Source: Celerinatantimonas sp046054165 (GTDB lineage: Bacteria; Pseudomonadota; Gammaproteobacteria; Enterobacterales; Celerinatantimonadaceae). Taken from it: a stretch of 64,000 nucleotides of DNA. The notes beneath the pieces were generated by a model. The model ran no database searches and had not been told where the DNA came from. It saw nothing but the letters and a program-made list of their open reading frames with translations. A program made the translations under genes and the position numbers. The stretch lies in the NCBI RefSeq assembly GCF_046054165.1, contig NZ_JBFNXK010000016.1:1-64000 (forward strand), written 5' to 3'. This document shows positions 17,429 to 25,557 of this stretch, piece after piece; position 1 is the stretch's first letter; each line of letters opens with the position of its first letter.

Positions 17429-17758
17429 ATGCGATTCAACCGACCTGAAATGACCTTTCACTGGCGCGAAAGCATTGCTGCTGGCCGCCCCGTGTTATCG
17501 GTCGAAATACACTTGGCCCCTCAACCCCAGATCCGTCCGCTGTTAGAGGATGATGAGCCGCTGCGCGGGGCTGCTCTATCCCGAGATCCACATCGCTCGG
17601 AAAACTTAGAACAAGCGATGTTTGAATACCTGACCACCCAGACCACGATGCGAAAAGTGGCCGCTAAGTGGGGCGTGAGTTCAACCACATTATGCCGCCA
17701 TTTAGGGCTACTCAATCAGGTGAGTCGGGGAGAGTTAGTGCGGAAGTTAAAAAATTAA
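17429..17758 (+). CDS. Small helix-turn-helix protein of the tailocin control region
   Basis: A 109-aa protein; I do not recognise a named family. The N-terminal half (MRFNRPEMTFHWRESIAAGR) has no known motif. The C-terminal half, ENLEQAMFEYLTTQTT then MRKVAAKWGVSSTTLCRHLG, is a convincing helix-turn-helix. The start MRFNRP at 17429 is favoured by AGGAG 8 nt upstream; an ATG 18 nt earlier has none. It is last in the O/P transcript, immediately before the REP-like array, and could be a late-gene activator or a sensor of induction. Confidence 0.6.
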   Translation: MRFNRPEMTFHWRESIAAGRPVLSVEIHLAPQPQIRPLLEDDEPLRGAALSRDPHRSENLEQAMFEYLTTQTTMRKVAAKWGVSSTTLCRHLGLLNQVSRGELVRKLKN

Positions 17759-17770
17759 GTGCGGCATCGT

Positions 17771-18855
17771 CCCGGATTCCACGGTGTTGCATCCGGGCTA
17801 CACGTATGAGGGAAACGTCGCCCGGCCATAGCGAAGCGGATGCCGGGGGGCCCGGATTGCACAGTGTTATATCCGGACAACAACACATATGAGGTAAACG
17901 TCGTCCGGCATAGCGAAGCGGATGCCGGAATATCCCCGGATTGTACGGTGTTACATCCAGGCAATACACATGATGTAAATGTAGCCCGGTCATAGCGCAG
18001 CGGATGCCGGGATATCCCCGGATTGCACAAGGTTATATCCGGGCAACATACATGAGGTTAAACGTAGCCTGGTAATAGCGCAGCGGATGCCGGGATATTT
18101 CTGGATTGCACGGTGTTACATCCGGGCTACACGCATCAGGTAAACGTCGCCCAGTCATAGCGAAGCGGATGCCGGGCCCGGATTGCACAAGGTTACATCC
18201 GGGCTACACATCTGAGGTTAAACGTAGCCCGGTAATAGCGCAGCGGATGACGGGGCTCCCGGATTTCACAGGGTTGCATCCGAGCTACACATCTGAGGTT
18301 AAACGTAGCCCGGTAATAGCGCAGCGGATGCCGGGTCCGGATTGCACAAGGTTACATCCGGGCAATACATATGATAAACGTCGCCCGGCCATAGCGAAGC
18401 GGATGCCGGGATATCCCCGGATTGCACGGTGTTATATCCGGACAACACATATGAGGTTAAACGTAGCCCGGTAATAGCGAAGCGGATGCCGGGGTGTTCC
18501 TGGATTCCACGGTGTTATATCCAGACAACACACATGAGGTTAAACGTCGCCCGGTCATAGCAAAGCGGATGCCGGGGCTCCCGGATTCCACGGTGTTACA
18601 TCCGGACAATACACATGATAAACGTAGCCCGGTAATAGCGAAGCAGATGCCGGGATATCCCCGGATTGCACAAGGTTACATCCGAGCAACACACATGATG
18701 TAAACGTAGCCCGGCCATAGCGCAGCGGATGCCGGGATATCCCCGGATTGCACAAGGTTACATCCGGGCAACACGCATGAGGTAAACGTAGCCCGGTCAT
18801 AGCGAAGCGGATGCCGGGGCTCCTGGATTTCACGGAATTATATCCCGACGACAAA
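17771..18855. repeat. REP-like tandem array, 13 units of about 81 bp
   Basis: The core GCGGATGCCGGG (with small variants) recurs at about 17836, 17919, 18000, 18083, 18164, 18243, 18324, 18399, 18482, 18564, 18644, 18724 and 18807, spaced 75-83 bp. Each unit has two dyads: CCCGGAT...ATCCGGG around a short AT-containing centre, and AGCCCGGTCATAGCGAAGCGGATGCCGG cut into two arms. This looks like extragenic REP/BIME elements of enterics. Open frames across it are repeat artefacts. From 18856 to 19145 the DNA is AT-rich and I can name nothing in it. Confidence 0.85.
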
Positions 18856-19145
18856 TATTGGAATGGCGTTGATAAGAGAATAAACACAATGAATATCAAA
18901 ATATGATTTAAATACGCCTTGGGTAAATTTGAAATGATTCGTAATAAACAGGATTAATGATAGGCGATGACCATTTCAATTTAATTAATAATTATATTTA
19001 TAACTTATTTTATATGAACCGTTATTTATTCCATGAACGGATGATGACGAAAAAATAAGAGTGGATGATTGTATTGAGTTGGGGCTTGAGCGTCCCGTCA
19101 CTGTCGATACCATGAATCCATTCGATATGAATGAGGAGATGACCG

Positions 19146-19679
19146 ATGTTAAACGATCCAATCGAAGCCTGGCATGATGCTTTTTGTTCCATTCGTTCCC
19201 GCTCTGGTTCCGGTAGTGGTAACAGCGGTATCACCTGGGAAGTGATGCAGGGAGAGTTAGCGAAAGTTAAACAAACGATTTTAGCCTTGCCTGCCAAGCA
19301 ATTGGATATCGGCATGGTGATGTTCGCGCCGGATGATGTGCAAGGTAACTATCTGAATCGGGTCGAGCAGATGGTTTACCGAGCGCTGGTGGATGCCAAA
19401 CCGGAGCGCGTGAAAAGTTTTAAACAGATCCGCCGTTTATCACTACTGGTGGACGCCTTACTGCTCCGCTGTCGACGGGAGTTGAATAACCCGGAAGCCA
19501 AGGTGGCAGATGCTGAAATGGCCGTCACTTTGGGGATCCAAGCTTCGGCTTATTATCGGGACTATAAAGAAGATAGCGAACAGGTGATCGCCATGATGAA
19601 TCGCTATGCCCATGATGCCCTGATCCAGGTCGGATACACCTGCGATGCGATTCACCGACAGTACCGATTATCAGCATAA
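19146..19679 (+). CDS. Unidentified protein in the antiterminator (Q) position
   Basis: The protein has 177 aa and a good ribosome site (GAGGAG). I do not recognise its family. It starts LNDPIEAWHDAFCSIRSR, has a Gly/Ser-rich turn, and then a mostly helical body with KSFKQIRRLSLLVDALLLRC and a C-terminal AVTLGIQASAYYRDYK that could be a helix-turn-helix. Position argues for a late regulator: it lies between the O/P module and a set of three terminators that stand before the lysis genes, exactly where lambdoid phages place Q. Function is inferred from position only. Confidence 0.5.
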   Translation: MLNDPIEAWHDAFCSIRSRSGSGSGNSGITWEVMQGELAKVKQTILALPAKQLDIGMVMFAPDDVQGNYLNRVEQMVYRALVDAKPERVKSFKQIRRLSLLVDALLLRCRRELNNPEAKVADAEMAVTLGIQASAYYRDYKEDSEQVIAMMNRYAHDALIQVGYTCDAIHRQYRLSA

Positions 19680-19698
19680 GGAATAAGATCGCAAAAAG

Positions 19699-20048
19699 AG
19701 CCTATGAGATGAACTCATGGGCTTTTTAATGGGCGCTGTAAAGTGACGTGCCTTTCGGGCGTGCTATTTATTGTAAAGCAGCGATGGGTGGATCATTGAT
19801 ATTTTTTGCAAATTGCCGCTTGCGATTTGTAAACGTGCCACGCATTGTTTCTTCACACTGCAAATTGGTCCGAAAAGAGAGCCTGTGAGATAAACTCATG
19901 GGCTTTTTAATGGGCGCTGTAAAGTGAAGTGTCTTTCGGGCGCGCTATTTATTGTAAAGTTACAATGCGTGGATAATTGATATTTTTTGCAAATGACTCC
20001 TTGCGATTTGTAAATGTGCCACGCATTGTTTCTTCACACTGCCAATGA
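19699..20048 (+). repeat. Duplicated 181-bp terminator module ahead of the lysis genes
   Basis: Two near-identical copies (about 19699-19867 and 19880-20048, offset 181 bp) each begin with a terminator: AGCCTATGAG-ATGAA-CTCATGGGCT plus five T in copy 1, and the matching stem at 19880-19904 in copy 2. Downstream of each hairpin both copies share GGCGCTGTAAAGTG, a TTGATATTTTTTGCAAA tract and CGCATTGTTTCTTCACACTG. The second halves may hold promoter or antiterminator-loading sequence, but I cannot assign -35/-10 boxes with confidence. Confidence 0.75.
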
Positions 20049-20060
20049 GTACCTCTTTTA

Positions 20061-20092
20061 ATCCCGTGGATGATGATTCGCGGGATTTTTTT
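20061..20092 (+). terminator. Third terminator before the lysis operon
   Basis: ATCCCG (20061-20066) pairs with CGGGAT (20081-20086), followed by seven T, ending 17 nt before the first lysis gene. With the two hairpins upstream it makes three terminators in series that late transcription must cross. Confidence 0.75.
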
Positions 20093-20109
20093 ATTTCTGA
20101 GGAAGCATT

Positions 20110-20445
20110 ATGAAATTATTTTCAAGGCTACTGGAGTGGCTGAGTCAGCAGCGGCGATGGTTGCTGTGTGGGTTGGGGATCATCGTCGTGATCCTGTTAG
20201 CCTGGGGATTGCGCCATAACCCCATTTTTACCGCATTCGTTAGTTTTATGATCAGCTTGGCCCGTTCATGCACCATTGTGGGATTGGCCTGGGTGACACT
20301 GCGACTCTTTGATCGCAGTTGCCATTTAACCTTTCAACAGTGGTCGGGACGAGTCGATGATCCATATCACCAAATTGCGATGGGGTTGTATTTTGGCTTG
20401 CGCTGTCTGGCTGTATTCCTCGCCTTCGCGATCGGCATGGCCTAA
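20110..20445 (+). CDS. Putative holin / small membrane protein of the lysis cassette
   Basis: A 111-aa protein with hydrophobic segments at about residues 17-36 (RWLLCGLGIIVVILLAWGL), 42-65 and a C-terminal one at 88-110 (IAMGLYFGLRCLAVFLAFAI), short charged loops, and a basic N-terminus. It is the first gene after the terminators and overlaps the next gene, a lytic transglycosylase, by 89 nt. That position and topology fit a class I holin, which would time membrane permeabilisation. No sequence family was recognised. Confidence 0.6.
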   Translation: MKLFSRLLEWLSQQRRWLLCGLGIIVVILLAWGLRHNPIFTAFVSFMISLARSCTIVGLAWVTLRLFDRSCHLTFQQWSGRVDDPYHQIAMGLYFGLRCLAVFLAFAIGMA

Positions 20446-20923
20446 CCATTACGATTGGCAGATCCGCAAGTCGGCGCGCCATTATTTACCGTATGAACCG
20501 TGGCAACTTTATAAAGCACAGCTGATTCAGGAATCGTCGCTGAACCCTGAAGCAACCAGCCGGGTCGGGGCTCGGGGGCTGGCGCAATTTATGCCCCGAA
20601 CCTGGGCGGATGTGTCCCGGCAGTTGCAGTTTGATGGTTCGCCCACGGATGCACATTTGGCGATTCCGGCTGGTGCTTATTATATGGCGCAGCTACGGGC
20701 CGTTTGGCATTGGCCTCGTCCCGAAACGGATCGCTACAATCTGGCGTTGGCCTGTTATAACGCGGGCTGTGGCCGAATTTTAGCCGCGCAGCAACGCTGC
20801 CATAATCCCTCGCGTTATTCGGACATTATGGCCTGCTTGGAGCAGGTGATGCCCGATCCGAACGAGACCCTTCATTATGCCCCAAGTATTCGGGCGATTT
20901 ATCGAGAATTAATGAATGAGTAA
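20357..20923 (+). CDS. Lytic transglycosylase endolysin (SLT fold)
   Basis: A goose-lysozyme/SLT-type muramidase that cuts peptidoglycan. Motif 1 with the catalytic glutamate is QLIQESSLNPEATSRVGARG (Glu of QES), followed by LAQFMPRTW and, later, NLALACYNAGCGRIL, all diagnostic for SLT. The N-terminus WGCILACAVWLYSSPSRSAW is a signal or signal-anchor sequence, so export may be Sec-dependent, as for SAR-type endolysins. The first 89 nt overlap the holin-like gene in another frame, a tight lysis-cassette arrangement. Length 188 aa. Confidence 0.88.
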   Translation: MIHITKLRWGCILACAVWLYSSPSRSAWPNHYDWQIRKSARHYLPYEPWQLYKAQLIQESSLNPEATSRVGARGLAQFMPRTWADVSRQLQFDGSPTDAHLAIPAGAYYMAQLRAVWHWPRPETDRYNLALACYNAGCGRILAAQQRCHNPSRYSDIMACLEQVMPDPNETLHYAPSIRAIYRELMNE

Positions 20924-21335
20924 ATTTTTGATTTACCTGAGTCTGGGTCTGGCCTTGTGCACAGGAATGCAACAGTGGCGGATTCATCGTTCGGATCGGG
21001 CGCTGACGGTGGCGCAGCAGAATATCAGCCAGTTGACGCTGAATCGCGATCAACTGGCGCAATCTTTATCGGCTTCGGAAGCCAGTAACCGCTCTTTAAA
21101 AGATGCGTTGCAACGCCGGGAGCGATTGTTGCTGCAACGTCAGCAATGGCTGGCGTCGCAACAAAAACAATTCGCTGAGCTGACGGACAAACTAAAGGGA
21201 CTGAGAAAAACAGATGAAAAAACAAAACAATGGTCTCATGCTCGTGTTCCCGATGGTGTTATCCGCCTGCTCGGCGCTTCCCGCTCGGCAAGTGGTCGTG
21301 CGAACCGTGTACGAACCAATGAGGCCTCCGGCTGA
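20916..21335 (+). CDS. Inner-membrane spanin (Rz / LysB-like)
   Basis: A 139-aa protein with one N-terminal membrane segment (FLIYLSLGLALCTGM) and a long predicted coiled coil rich in Gln, Leu and Arg (residues 30-95), the form of i-spanins. It overlaps the endolysin stop by 8 nt, and the start of an o-spanin lies within it in another frame. The pair would bridge and fuse the two membranes in the last step of lysis. Naming rests on topology and gene arrangement more than on sequence. Confidence 0.8.
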   Translation: MSKFLIYLSLGLALCTGMQQWRIHRSDRALTVAQQNISQLTLNRDQLAQSLSASEASNRSLKDALQRRERLLLQRQQWLASQQKQFAELTDKLKGLRKTDEKTKQWSHARVPDGVIRLLGASRSASGRANRVRTNEASG

Positions 21336-21489
21336 ATACCTTCAGCCCACCGAGGCGCCTTCATTACCTACGATTCCGGCGCTGAATTATGATCTCGTCG
21401 ATTATGCCAGTCGTCTGAAATTTGCCTTACAACGCTGCAATGCGGATAAACGGAGTCTTCGTCAATGGCAAGCCACATCAACCCCGTAA
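21214..21489 (+). CDS. Outer-membrane spanin lipoprotein (Rz1 / LysC-like)
   Basis: A 91-aa lipoprotein nested out of frame with the 3' part of the i-spanin gene. The signal peptide MKKQNNGLMLVFPMVLSAC ends in the lipobox LSAC, so the mature N-terminus is a lipid-modified cysteine. The mature protein is proline-rich (MRPPAEYLQPTEAP, PTIP), as in Rz1 proteins. It is longer than lambda Rz1 and closer to P2 LysC in size. Confidence 0.82.
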   Translation: MKKQNNGLMLVFPMVLSACSALPARQVVVRTVYEPMRPPAEYLQPTEAPSLPTIPALNYDLVDYASRLKFALQRCNADKRSLRQWQATSTP

Positions 21490-21737
21490 GTCAGACTGTG
21501 GCGAACGTTTCATCAGGCATTGCTTTATCACAGAGTTTACCGAATAGCGGGTTTGCTAAATCCTTGTTATCGGCTTCATTTGAACAGTTAATCCATGGTC
21601 ATTTTCATTTTCAGACCGGCGATATCGTGACGCTGATCGTGACGGCCATTGTGATTTATAACTTTGTCGTGTCGCGCTGGCAGGCCCGGAAGAAAAAACC
21701 AGCCGGGCTGGTGAAGCCGTCTGGCGAAGCCAAATAG
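21465..21737 (+). CDS. Single-membrane-segment protein of the lysis region
   Basis: A 90-aa protein that starts inside the o-spanin gene. It has a Ser/Gln-rich N-terminal half, one strong membrane segment at about residues 52-70 (GDIVTLIVTAIVIYNFVVSRW), and a short basic tail RKKKPAGLVKPSG. A Nout-Cin one-span topology fits a class III holin or pinholin-like protein, or a lysis regulator. I do not recognise the family, and the 20110 gene is the better holin candidate. Confidence 0.6.
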   Translation: MASHINPVSQTVANVSSGIALSQSLPNSGFAKSLLSASFEQLIHGHFHFQTGDIVTLIVTAIVIYNFVVSRWQARKKKPAGLVKPSGEAK

Positions 21738-21746
21738 AGCTTCCTA

Positions 21747-21863
21747 ATGGTGCTGCACCCAAGCCATCGAGGCTATGTGATAACTCGACCCTCCATCAGG
21801 GGTAACCCGTTGGATCCTCAAGGATGGGGTGATGCGTTTCGACGTTGGCAATGGCCTTTGTGA
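21747..21863 (+). CDS. Possible 38-aa protein before the tail genes
   Basis: A short frame starting MVLHPSHRGYVITRPSIRG and ending RRWQWPL, placed 9 nt after the previous stop and 21 nt before the next gene. Proline, tryptophan and arginine content is unusual but evenly spread. It fills the only space between lysis and tail genes, which favours a real small gene; no family is recognised and the ribosome site is weak. Confidence 0.35.
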   Translation: MVLHPSHRGYVITRPSIRGNPLDPQGWGDAFRRWQWPL

Positions 21864-21884
21864 CTTACCAAATTGGAATAGATG

Positions 21885-22424
21885 ATGAGTGAAAATCAAT
21901 CTCTTTTAGATCGTTATCAGAGCGCGATGCAAGCGTATTTATTATCTCAGTGTCCCTGGCTGGTTTCGGTCAGTCTGGATGCGGCTATGTTGGCGGCAGA
22001 GCCGTTAGCGACGCCTTGTGCGCTGTTGAATATCGAGCGCTGGGAACCTGCTGCGGAAAACTCGCATCAGGCCATGCCGCGCTTTGATCTGAGCTGCCAG
22101 CTGATTGTGATGGTGGCTGCCGATGGCTCGGATGGTTCCACCGGCATTTTAAATGCGGCAATGGCCTTGTCCCGAGCTCTCAGTGATCAAGCGCCGGGGC
22201 CCGATCTGCTCCCGGCGACGCTAGTGAGTGCCCAGCCTTATGTGCTGGAGGCAACATGGGATGGTTATCACGCTTGGGAGCTCCAGTTGCAGCAACCGCT
22301 GGAGTTCACTGAAGGCCTCGAAGAGGGCACAACGCCGCATGCGCTTTGGATCGGTCTTTCGCCGGATATCGGTACGGAGCATCTGAGTGACTATCAGCTG
22401 ATTATCGATACGGAGGCATCATGA
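21885..22424 (+). CDS. Tail-region protein, likely tail terminator/completion role
   Basis: An acidic protein of 179 aa that starts MSENQSLLDRYQSAMQAYLL. It contains LATPCALLNIERWEPA and later DLSCQLIVMVAADGSDGS, which resembles the beta-rich fold of tail terminator proteins such as Mu gp37-type proteins. In P2 the tail-completion genes R and S stand in this same place, between lysis genes and gpV. It overlaps the gpV-like gene by 4 nt. Two adjacent ATG codons exist; the second was chosen. Assignment is by position and weak resemblance. Confidence 0.5.
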   Translation: MSENQSLLDRYQSAMQAYLLSQCPWLVSVSLDAAMLAAEPLATPCALLNIERWEPAAENSHQAMPRFDLSCQLIVMVAADGSDGSTGILNAAMALSRALSDQAPGPDLLPATLVSAQPYVLEATWDGYHAWELQLQQPLEFTEGLEEGTTPHALWIGLSPDIGTEHLSDYQLIIDTEAS

Positions 22425-22927
22425 ACTCGGATGTGCAGATCCTAAGAGACATTCAGCGGCGACTGGTCAATATCGTCCGACGAGGGCGAGTACATAGCGT
22501 TGACTTTTCGCAGACGCCTCCGCGCGTTCGGGTGCAGTATGCGCCGGATGTTGTGAGCGCCTGGCTGCCGTGGATTGGGGGTCGAGCTTCTGGGGCATCG
22601 CGCTGCGACTGGGAACCGCTGAGCGTGGATGAGCAGTGTTTGATCCTTTCTGAAAGCGGCGATCTGAATAATGGCGTGGTACTTCCGGCACTGCTGGATA
22701 GCAGCAATGTGCCTCCGAGTGTATCGGCGGATGAACATGTGACCCGTTACAGCGATGGCACGGAAACGCGCTATAACCGCCAAACGCATCAACTACAGAT
22801 CACCATCAAAGGCGATATGAGCCTGCATTGTGATGGAAACATGACGCTGACGGCCGGAGGCGATATTGAACTGAATGCCTCCGGAAATATGAAACATCTT
22901 GCAACTCGGATTGATTTAAACGAATGA
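22421..22927 (+). CDS. Baseplate spike protein gpV-like
   Basis: A 168-aa protein with the phage baseplate assembly V architecture. There is a helical start (ILRDIQRRLVNIVRRGRVHS), an OB-fold containing VRVQYAPDVVSAWLPWIGG and VDEQCLILSESGDLNNGVVLPAL, and a C-terminal beta-helix stretch of repeated short strands (GDMSLHCDGNMTLTAGGDIE). It trimerises under the tail tube as the membrane-piercing spike. It is shorter than P2 gpV (211 aa) and seems to lack the metal-binding tip, which fits the separate PAAR gene two positions downstream. Confidence 0.85.
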   Translation: MNSDVQILRDIQRRLVNIVRRGRVHSVDFSQTPPRVRVQYAPDVVSAWLPWIGGRASGASRCDWEPLSVDEQCLILSESGDLNNGVVLPALLDSSNVPPSVSADEHVTRYSDGTETRYNRQTHQLQITIKGDMSLHCDGNMTLTAGGDIELNASGNMKHLATRIDLNE

Positions 22928-23409
22928 GCTGGATCCCAACCCAACAAACGCTGTTTCGAGTGATGGATAGTGCCACCCACCTGAATTATCAGCTGCAATA
23001 TCAACCCGCCGAAAATGAAACGGTGACCGGTTATCAATGGCAAATGGAGCCGCCGGATCATCCGTTTACGTTGAGCACTCGTGAGGATGGGGTGATGCTG
23101 AGTGCGGTGCAGTTAACCGGTGTGTTTCATCCACAGGCGCTGATTTTTCGGGATGGGAACACCATCCGCAGCGTCTCCGACTGGTCTGAATTACCGTCTG
23201 CGGTGGCGCTCGTTGAATTTCATCCCCCGGCGAATGGGCAGCGCGGTTATACATTGACGGTGACCGCGCATATCGTGATCACCGATCCATTAACCGGAAC
23301 CGAAACTGATGACGACGTCCATCAATCGTGGGCCATGAGGGTGCGTCATAACTACGATTCCGGCAAAACTTTACTGGAGAATTACATTCATGCCAGCTCT
23401 AACTCGTAA
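22924..23409 (+). CDS. Unidentified baseplate-region protein between spike and PAAR
   Basis: A 161-aa protein with no recognised family. It is predicted mostly beta: FRVMDSATHLNYQLQYQPAE, then VMLSAVQLTGVFHPQALIF and YTLTVTAHIVITDPLTG. It overlaps gpV by 4 nt and the PAAR gene by 20 nt, so it is translationally coupled to both. P2 has no gene here. The position suggests a spike accessory, an adaptor between spike and PAAR tip, or a cargo domain. Confidence 0.6.
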   Translation: MSWIPTQQTLFRVMDSATHLNYQLQYQPAENETVTGYQWQMEPPDHPFTLSTREDGVMLSAVQLTGVFHPQALIFRDGNTIRSVSDWSELPSAVALVEFHPPANGQRGYTLTVTAHIVITDPLTGTETDDDVHQSWAMRVRHNYDSGKTLLENYIHASSNS

Positions 23410-23680
23410 TGGCGACGGAGGCACCGGTCATGGTGATTTTCCGCCGCGTCACAGCACCAGTGGCAGCTCCGATGTTTTTTGTAACGGCAAAGCCGTGCAC
23501 CGCGTCGGCGATCACTGGGCGCAGCACTGTAACTCAACCCCAACTTGTCATCAGGGCGCATTAGCCAGCGGCAGTCGCCGGGTCTTTGCCAATGGGCTAC
23601 CGGTGGGTCGCATCGGTGATCCGGTGGATTGTGGCTCGTTGGTCGCAGCAGGCAGCCATAACGTCTTTGCCGGAGGTTAA
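23390..23680 (+). CDS. PAAR-domain spike tip protein
   Basis: A 96-aa PAAR protein. The two repeated elements SGSSDVFCNGKAVHRVGDHW and SGSRRVFANGLPVGRIGD, the histidines and cysteine of HSTS, CH and CG that bind the metal, and the terminal GSHNVFAGG are all typical. PAAR proteins form a sharp zinc- or iron-stabilised cone on the trimeric spike of contractile tails and type VI secretion systems. There is no C-terminal toxin extension. Confidence 0.9.
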   Translation: MPALTRNGDGGTGHGDFPPRHSTSGSSDVFCNGKAVHRVGDHWAQHCNSTPTCHQGALASGSRRVFANGLPVGRIGDPVDCGSLVAAGSHNVFAGG

Positions 23681-23682
23681 TC

Positions 23683-24021
23683 ATGCAGGGAATGAATCGC
23701 CATACCGGCAAAGCGTTATCCGGTATTGAGCATTTAAAACAATCCATTATCGATATTCTGACCACGCCGAGAGGTTCCCGGCTGATGCGGCGCGAATATG
23801 GCAGTGATCTGTTCCACTATATTGATGCACCGATGACGGCCGAGACGCGTATGTCGATTATCAATGCCACCGTCAACGCGCTGAATGACTGGGAAACACG
23901 AATTGCCGTCTCCAAAATTGAAGTCACAAATGCCTCTCGAGGCACGTTGTCGCTGACGATTACCGGAGTCTACCGACCGAATGGTCAGGTTATCACTTTA
24001 GAGGGAATAGCTATTTCATGA
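23683..24021 (+). CDS. Baseplate wedge protein gpW-like (gp25 family)
   Basis: A 112-aa GPW/gp25 lysozyme-like family member. The conserved ILTTPRGSRLMRREYGSDLF and YIDAPM segments are diagnostic; the EYGSDLF region carries the conserved Arg-Glu-x-Gly. It joins the inner baseplate ring and sheath start. It follows the PAAR gene by 2 nt and overlaps the J-like gene by 4 nt (ATGA). Confidence 0.92.
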   Translation: MQGMNRHTGKALSGIEHLKQSIIDILTTPRGSRLMRREYGSDLFHYIDAPMTAETRMSIINATVNALNDWETRIAVSKIEVTNASRGTLSLTITGVYRPNGQVITLEGIAIS

Positions 24022-24908
24022 GTATTTCTGATTTATCGGCGCTCCCGGCACCGTCACTGCTGGAAGAGCTGGATTATGAAACGATCCTGTCGGAGATGAT
24101 TGAGCGTTATCAGCTGGCCAATCCCGATTTTGATGCGCTGCTGGAATCGGATCCGATTTATAAAACCTTGGAAGTGGCCGCTTATTATCGAGTCAAAGAT
24201 CGGCAACGCGTCAACGAAGCTGCCAAAGCAGTGATGTTGGCGCTGGCGAGCGATGCGGATTTAGATCAGATCGGTGCCCGGTATGCCGTCGAGCGGCAGT
24301 TAATCACGCCCGCCGATGAGACGACGATCCCTCCGACGGATGCAGTGTATGAATCCGATGATGATTTTCGGCGTCGGATCCTACTGGCATTTGATGGGCT
24401 GTCGGTCGCCGGACCGGAACAATCGTATATTTCACATGCCTTGTCGGCTGATCCGAGTATTGCTGATGTCAGCGCCATGATGACGGCGCCGGGGCAGGTG
24501 CAAGTGACGTTACTCTCCCGAAATGGCAATGGGCAGGCCAATGCCAGCCAAATCGCTCATGTTGCTGCTGCGCTGAATGCCGAAGAGGTGCGGCCATTAA
24601 CCGATCAGGTGCGGGTGCAGTCGGCCGAGATCATCAACTATAGCGTCTCGGCGACGTTGTATATGCAGGATGGCCCGGAGCAGGAACCGATCCTGACCGC
24701 GGCGAACGCGGCACTGGATACCTATGTGGCGAATCAACAGCGGCTCGGCCGTAATATTCGCCGCAGTGCCATTATGGCTGCGCTGAGTGTATCCGGTGTG
24801 CAATATGTGGATCTGACCCAACCGGCGGAAGATCTGGTGTTAAGCCGAGCTCAGGCCAGTTATTGCACCGAGACCAGCATTCGCAACGGAGGCAATGACG
24901 ATGGCTAA
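24018..24908 (+). CDS. Baseplate wedge protein gpJ-like
   Basis: A 296-aa P2 gpJ/Mu gp47 family protein. The N-terminal LPAPSLLEELDYETILSEM and the ESDPIYKTLEVAAYYRVK segment are characteristic, as is the later SDDDFRRRILLAFDGLSVAG. It forms the wedge arm linking the central hub to the fibre-bearing I-like protein. Overlaps with W at its start and with I at its end show tight coupling. Confidence 0.92.
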   Translation: MSISDLSALPAPSLLEELDYETILSEMIERYQLANPDFDALLESDPIYKTLEVAAYYRVKDRQRVNEAAKAVMLALASDADLDQIGARYAVERQLITPADETTIPPTDAVYESDDDFRRRILLAFDGLSVAGPEQSYISHALSADPSIADVSAMMTAPGQVQVTLLSRNGNGQANASQIAHVAAALNAEEVRPLTDQVRVQSAEIINYSVSATLYMQDGPEQEPILTAANAALDTYVANQQRLGRNIRRSAIMAALSVSGVQYVDLTQPAEDLVLSRAQASYCTETSIRNGGNDDG

Positions 24909-25536
24909 TTCGATGCTCCCGGCAAATGCCACGCGGCTGGAAAAAGCGCTGGTTCAGGCGATCACACCGGACTTAGACGTCCCGATCCGTGACGTTTGGG
25001 ATCCGCAGCGTTGCCCAAGCTCATTTTTACCCTATCTGGCGCAGAGTTTTTCGGTAGACCGCTGGGATGAAAACTGGAGCGATGATGATAAAAGAGCGGC
25101 GATTGAAGCCGCTTTTTTTGTGCACAAACATAAAGGAACCAAGGCCGCCATTCGCCGAGTCGTAGAGCCTTTAGGCTTTCTGATTGAAATACGAGAGTGG
25201 TGGCAACAAGCGTCCATCGGCAACCCGTACACCTTTTCGCTGGTTATCGGTGTTAAAGATAAAGGGATGACGGATGCCATGTATGAGCAGATGGTCAAAC
25301 TTATTTTCGATGCCAAACCGCTGCGAGCTGATTTAATCGGGCTGGATATTCAGGCGCAAACGGATGGATTGGTTTATCTGGGAGCGGGATGTTATTCCGG
25401 CGACATCGACACCGTGTATCCTCCGACTCTTGCTCCGGTGGCCTCCAGTGGCAGTGGTTATTATGCTGCGGCTGAGCACAGTATCGATATGCTCAGTATC
25501 TATCCTCAGACTAGCGAATATCCTATTCAACAATAG
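24901..25536 (+). CDS. Baseplate wedge protein gpI-like
   Basis: A 211-aa P2 gpI family protein with the conserved PDVRDVWDPQRCPSSFLPYL-type segment (here VPIRDVWDPQRCPSSFLPYL), SVDRWDENWSD, and HKHKGTKAAIRRVVEPLG. It attaches tail fibres to the baseplate. The ATG at 24901 has GGAGG 8 nt upstream and is preferred over one 6 nt earlier. It overlaps the J-like stop by 8 nt. Confidence 0.9.
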   Translation: MANSMLPANATRLEKALVQAITPDLDVPIRDVWDPQRCPSSFLPYLAQSFSVDRWDENWSDDDKRAAIEAAFFVHKHKGTKAAIRRVVEPLGFLIEIREWWQQASIGNPYTFSLVIGVKDKGMTDAMYEQMVKLIFDAKPLRADLIGLDIQAQTDGLVYLGAGCYSGDIDTVYPPTLAPVASSGSGYYAAAEHSIDMLSIYPQTSEYPIQQ

Positions 25537-25557
25537 ACACAGTGAGTTTCTATTCCT

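Noticed and set aside
18106..18703. Open frames of 70-120 codons across the REP-like array
   Set aside because: They repeat the same peptide with each 81-bp unit (RSPVIAQRMPG-type), which is an artefact of the DNA repeat.
17771..18855. The array considered as a CRISPR
   Set aside because: The whole 81-bp unit is conserved, including what would be spacers, and no cas gene is present.
22421..22792. Minus-strand frames of 74-116 codons opposite the gpV-like gene
   Set aside because: Rich in Arg, Ser and Pro and antisense to a clear phage structural gene.
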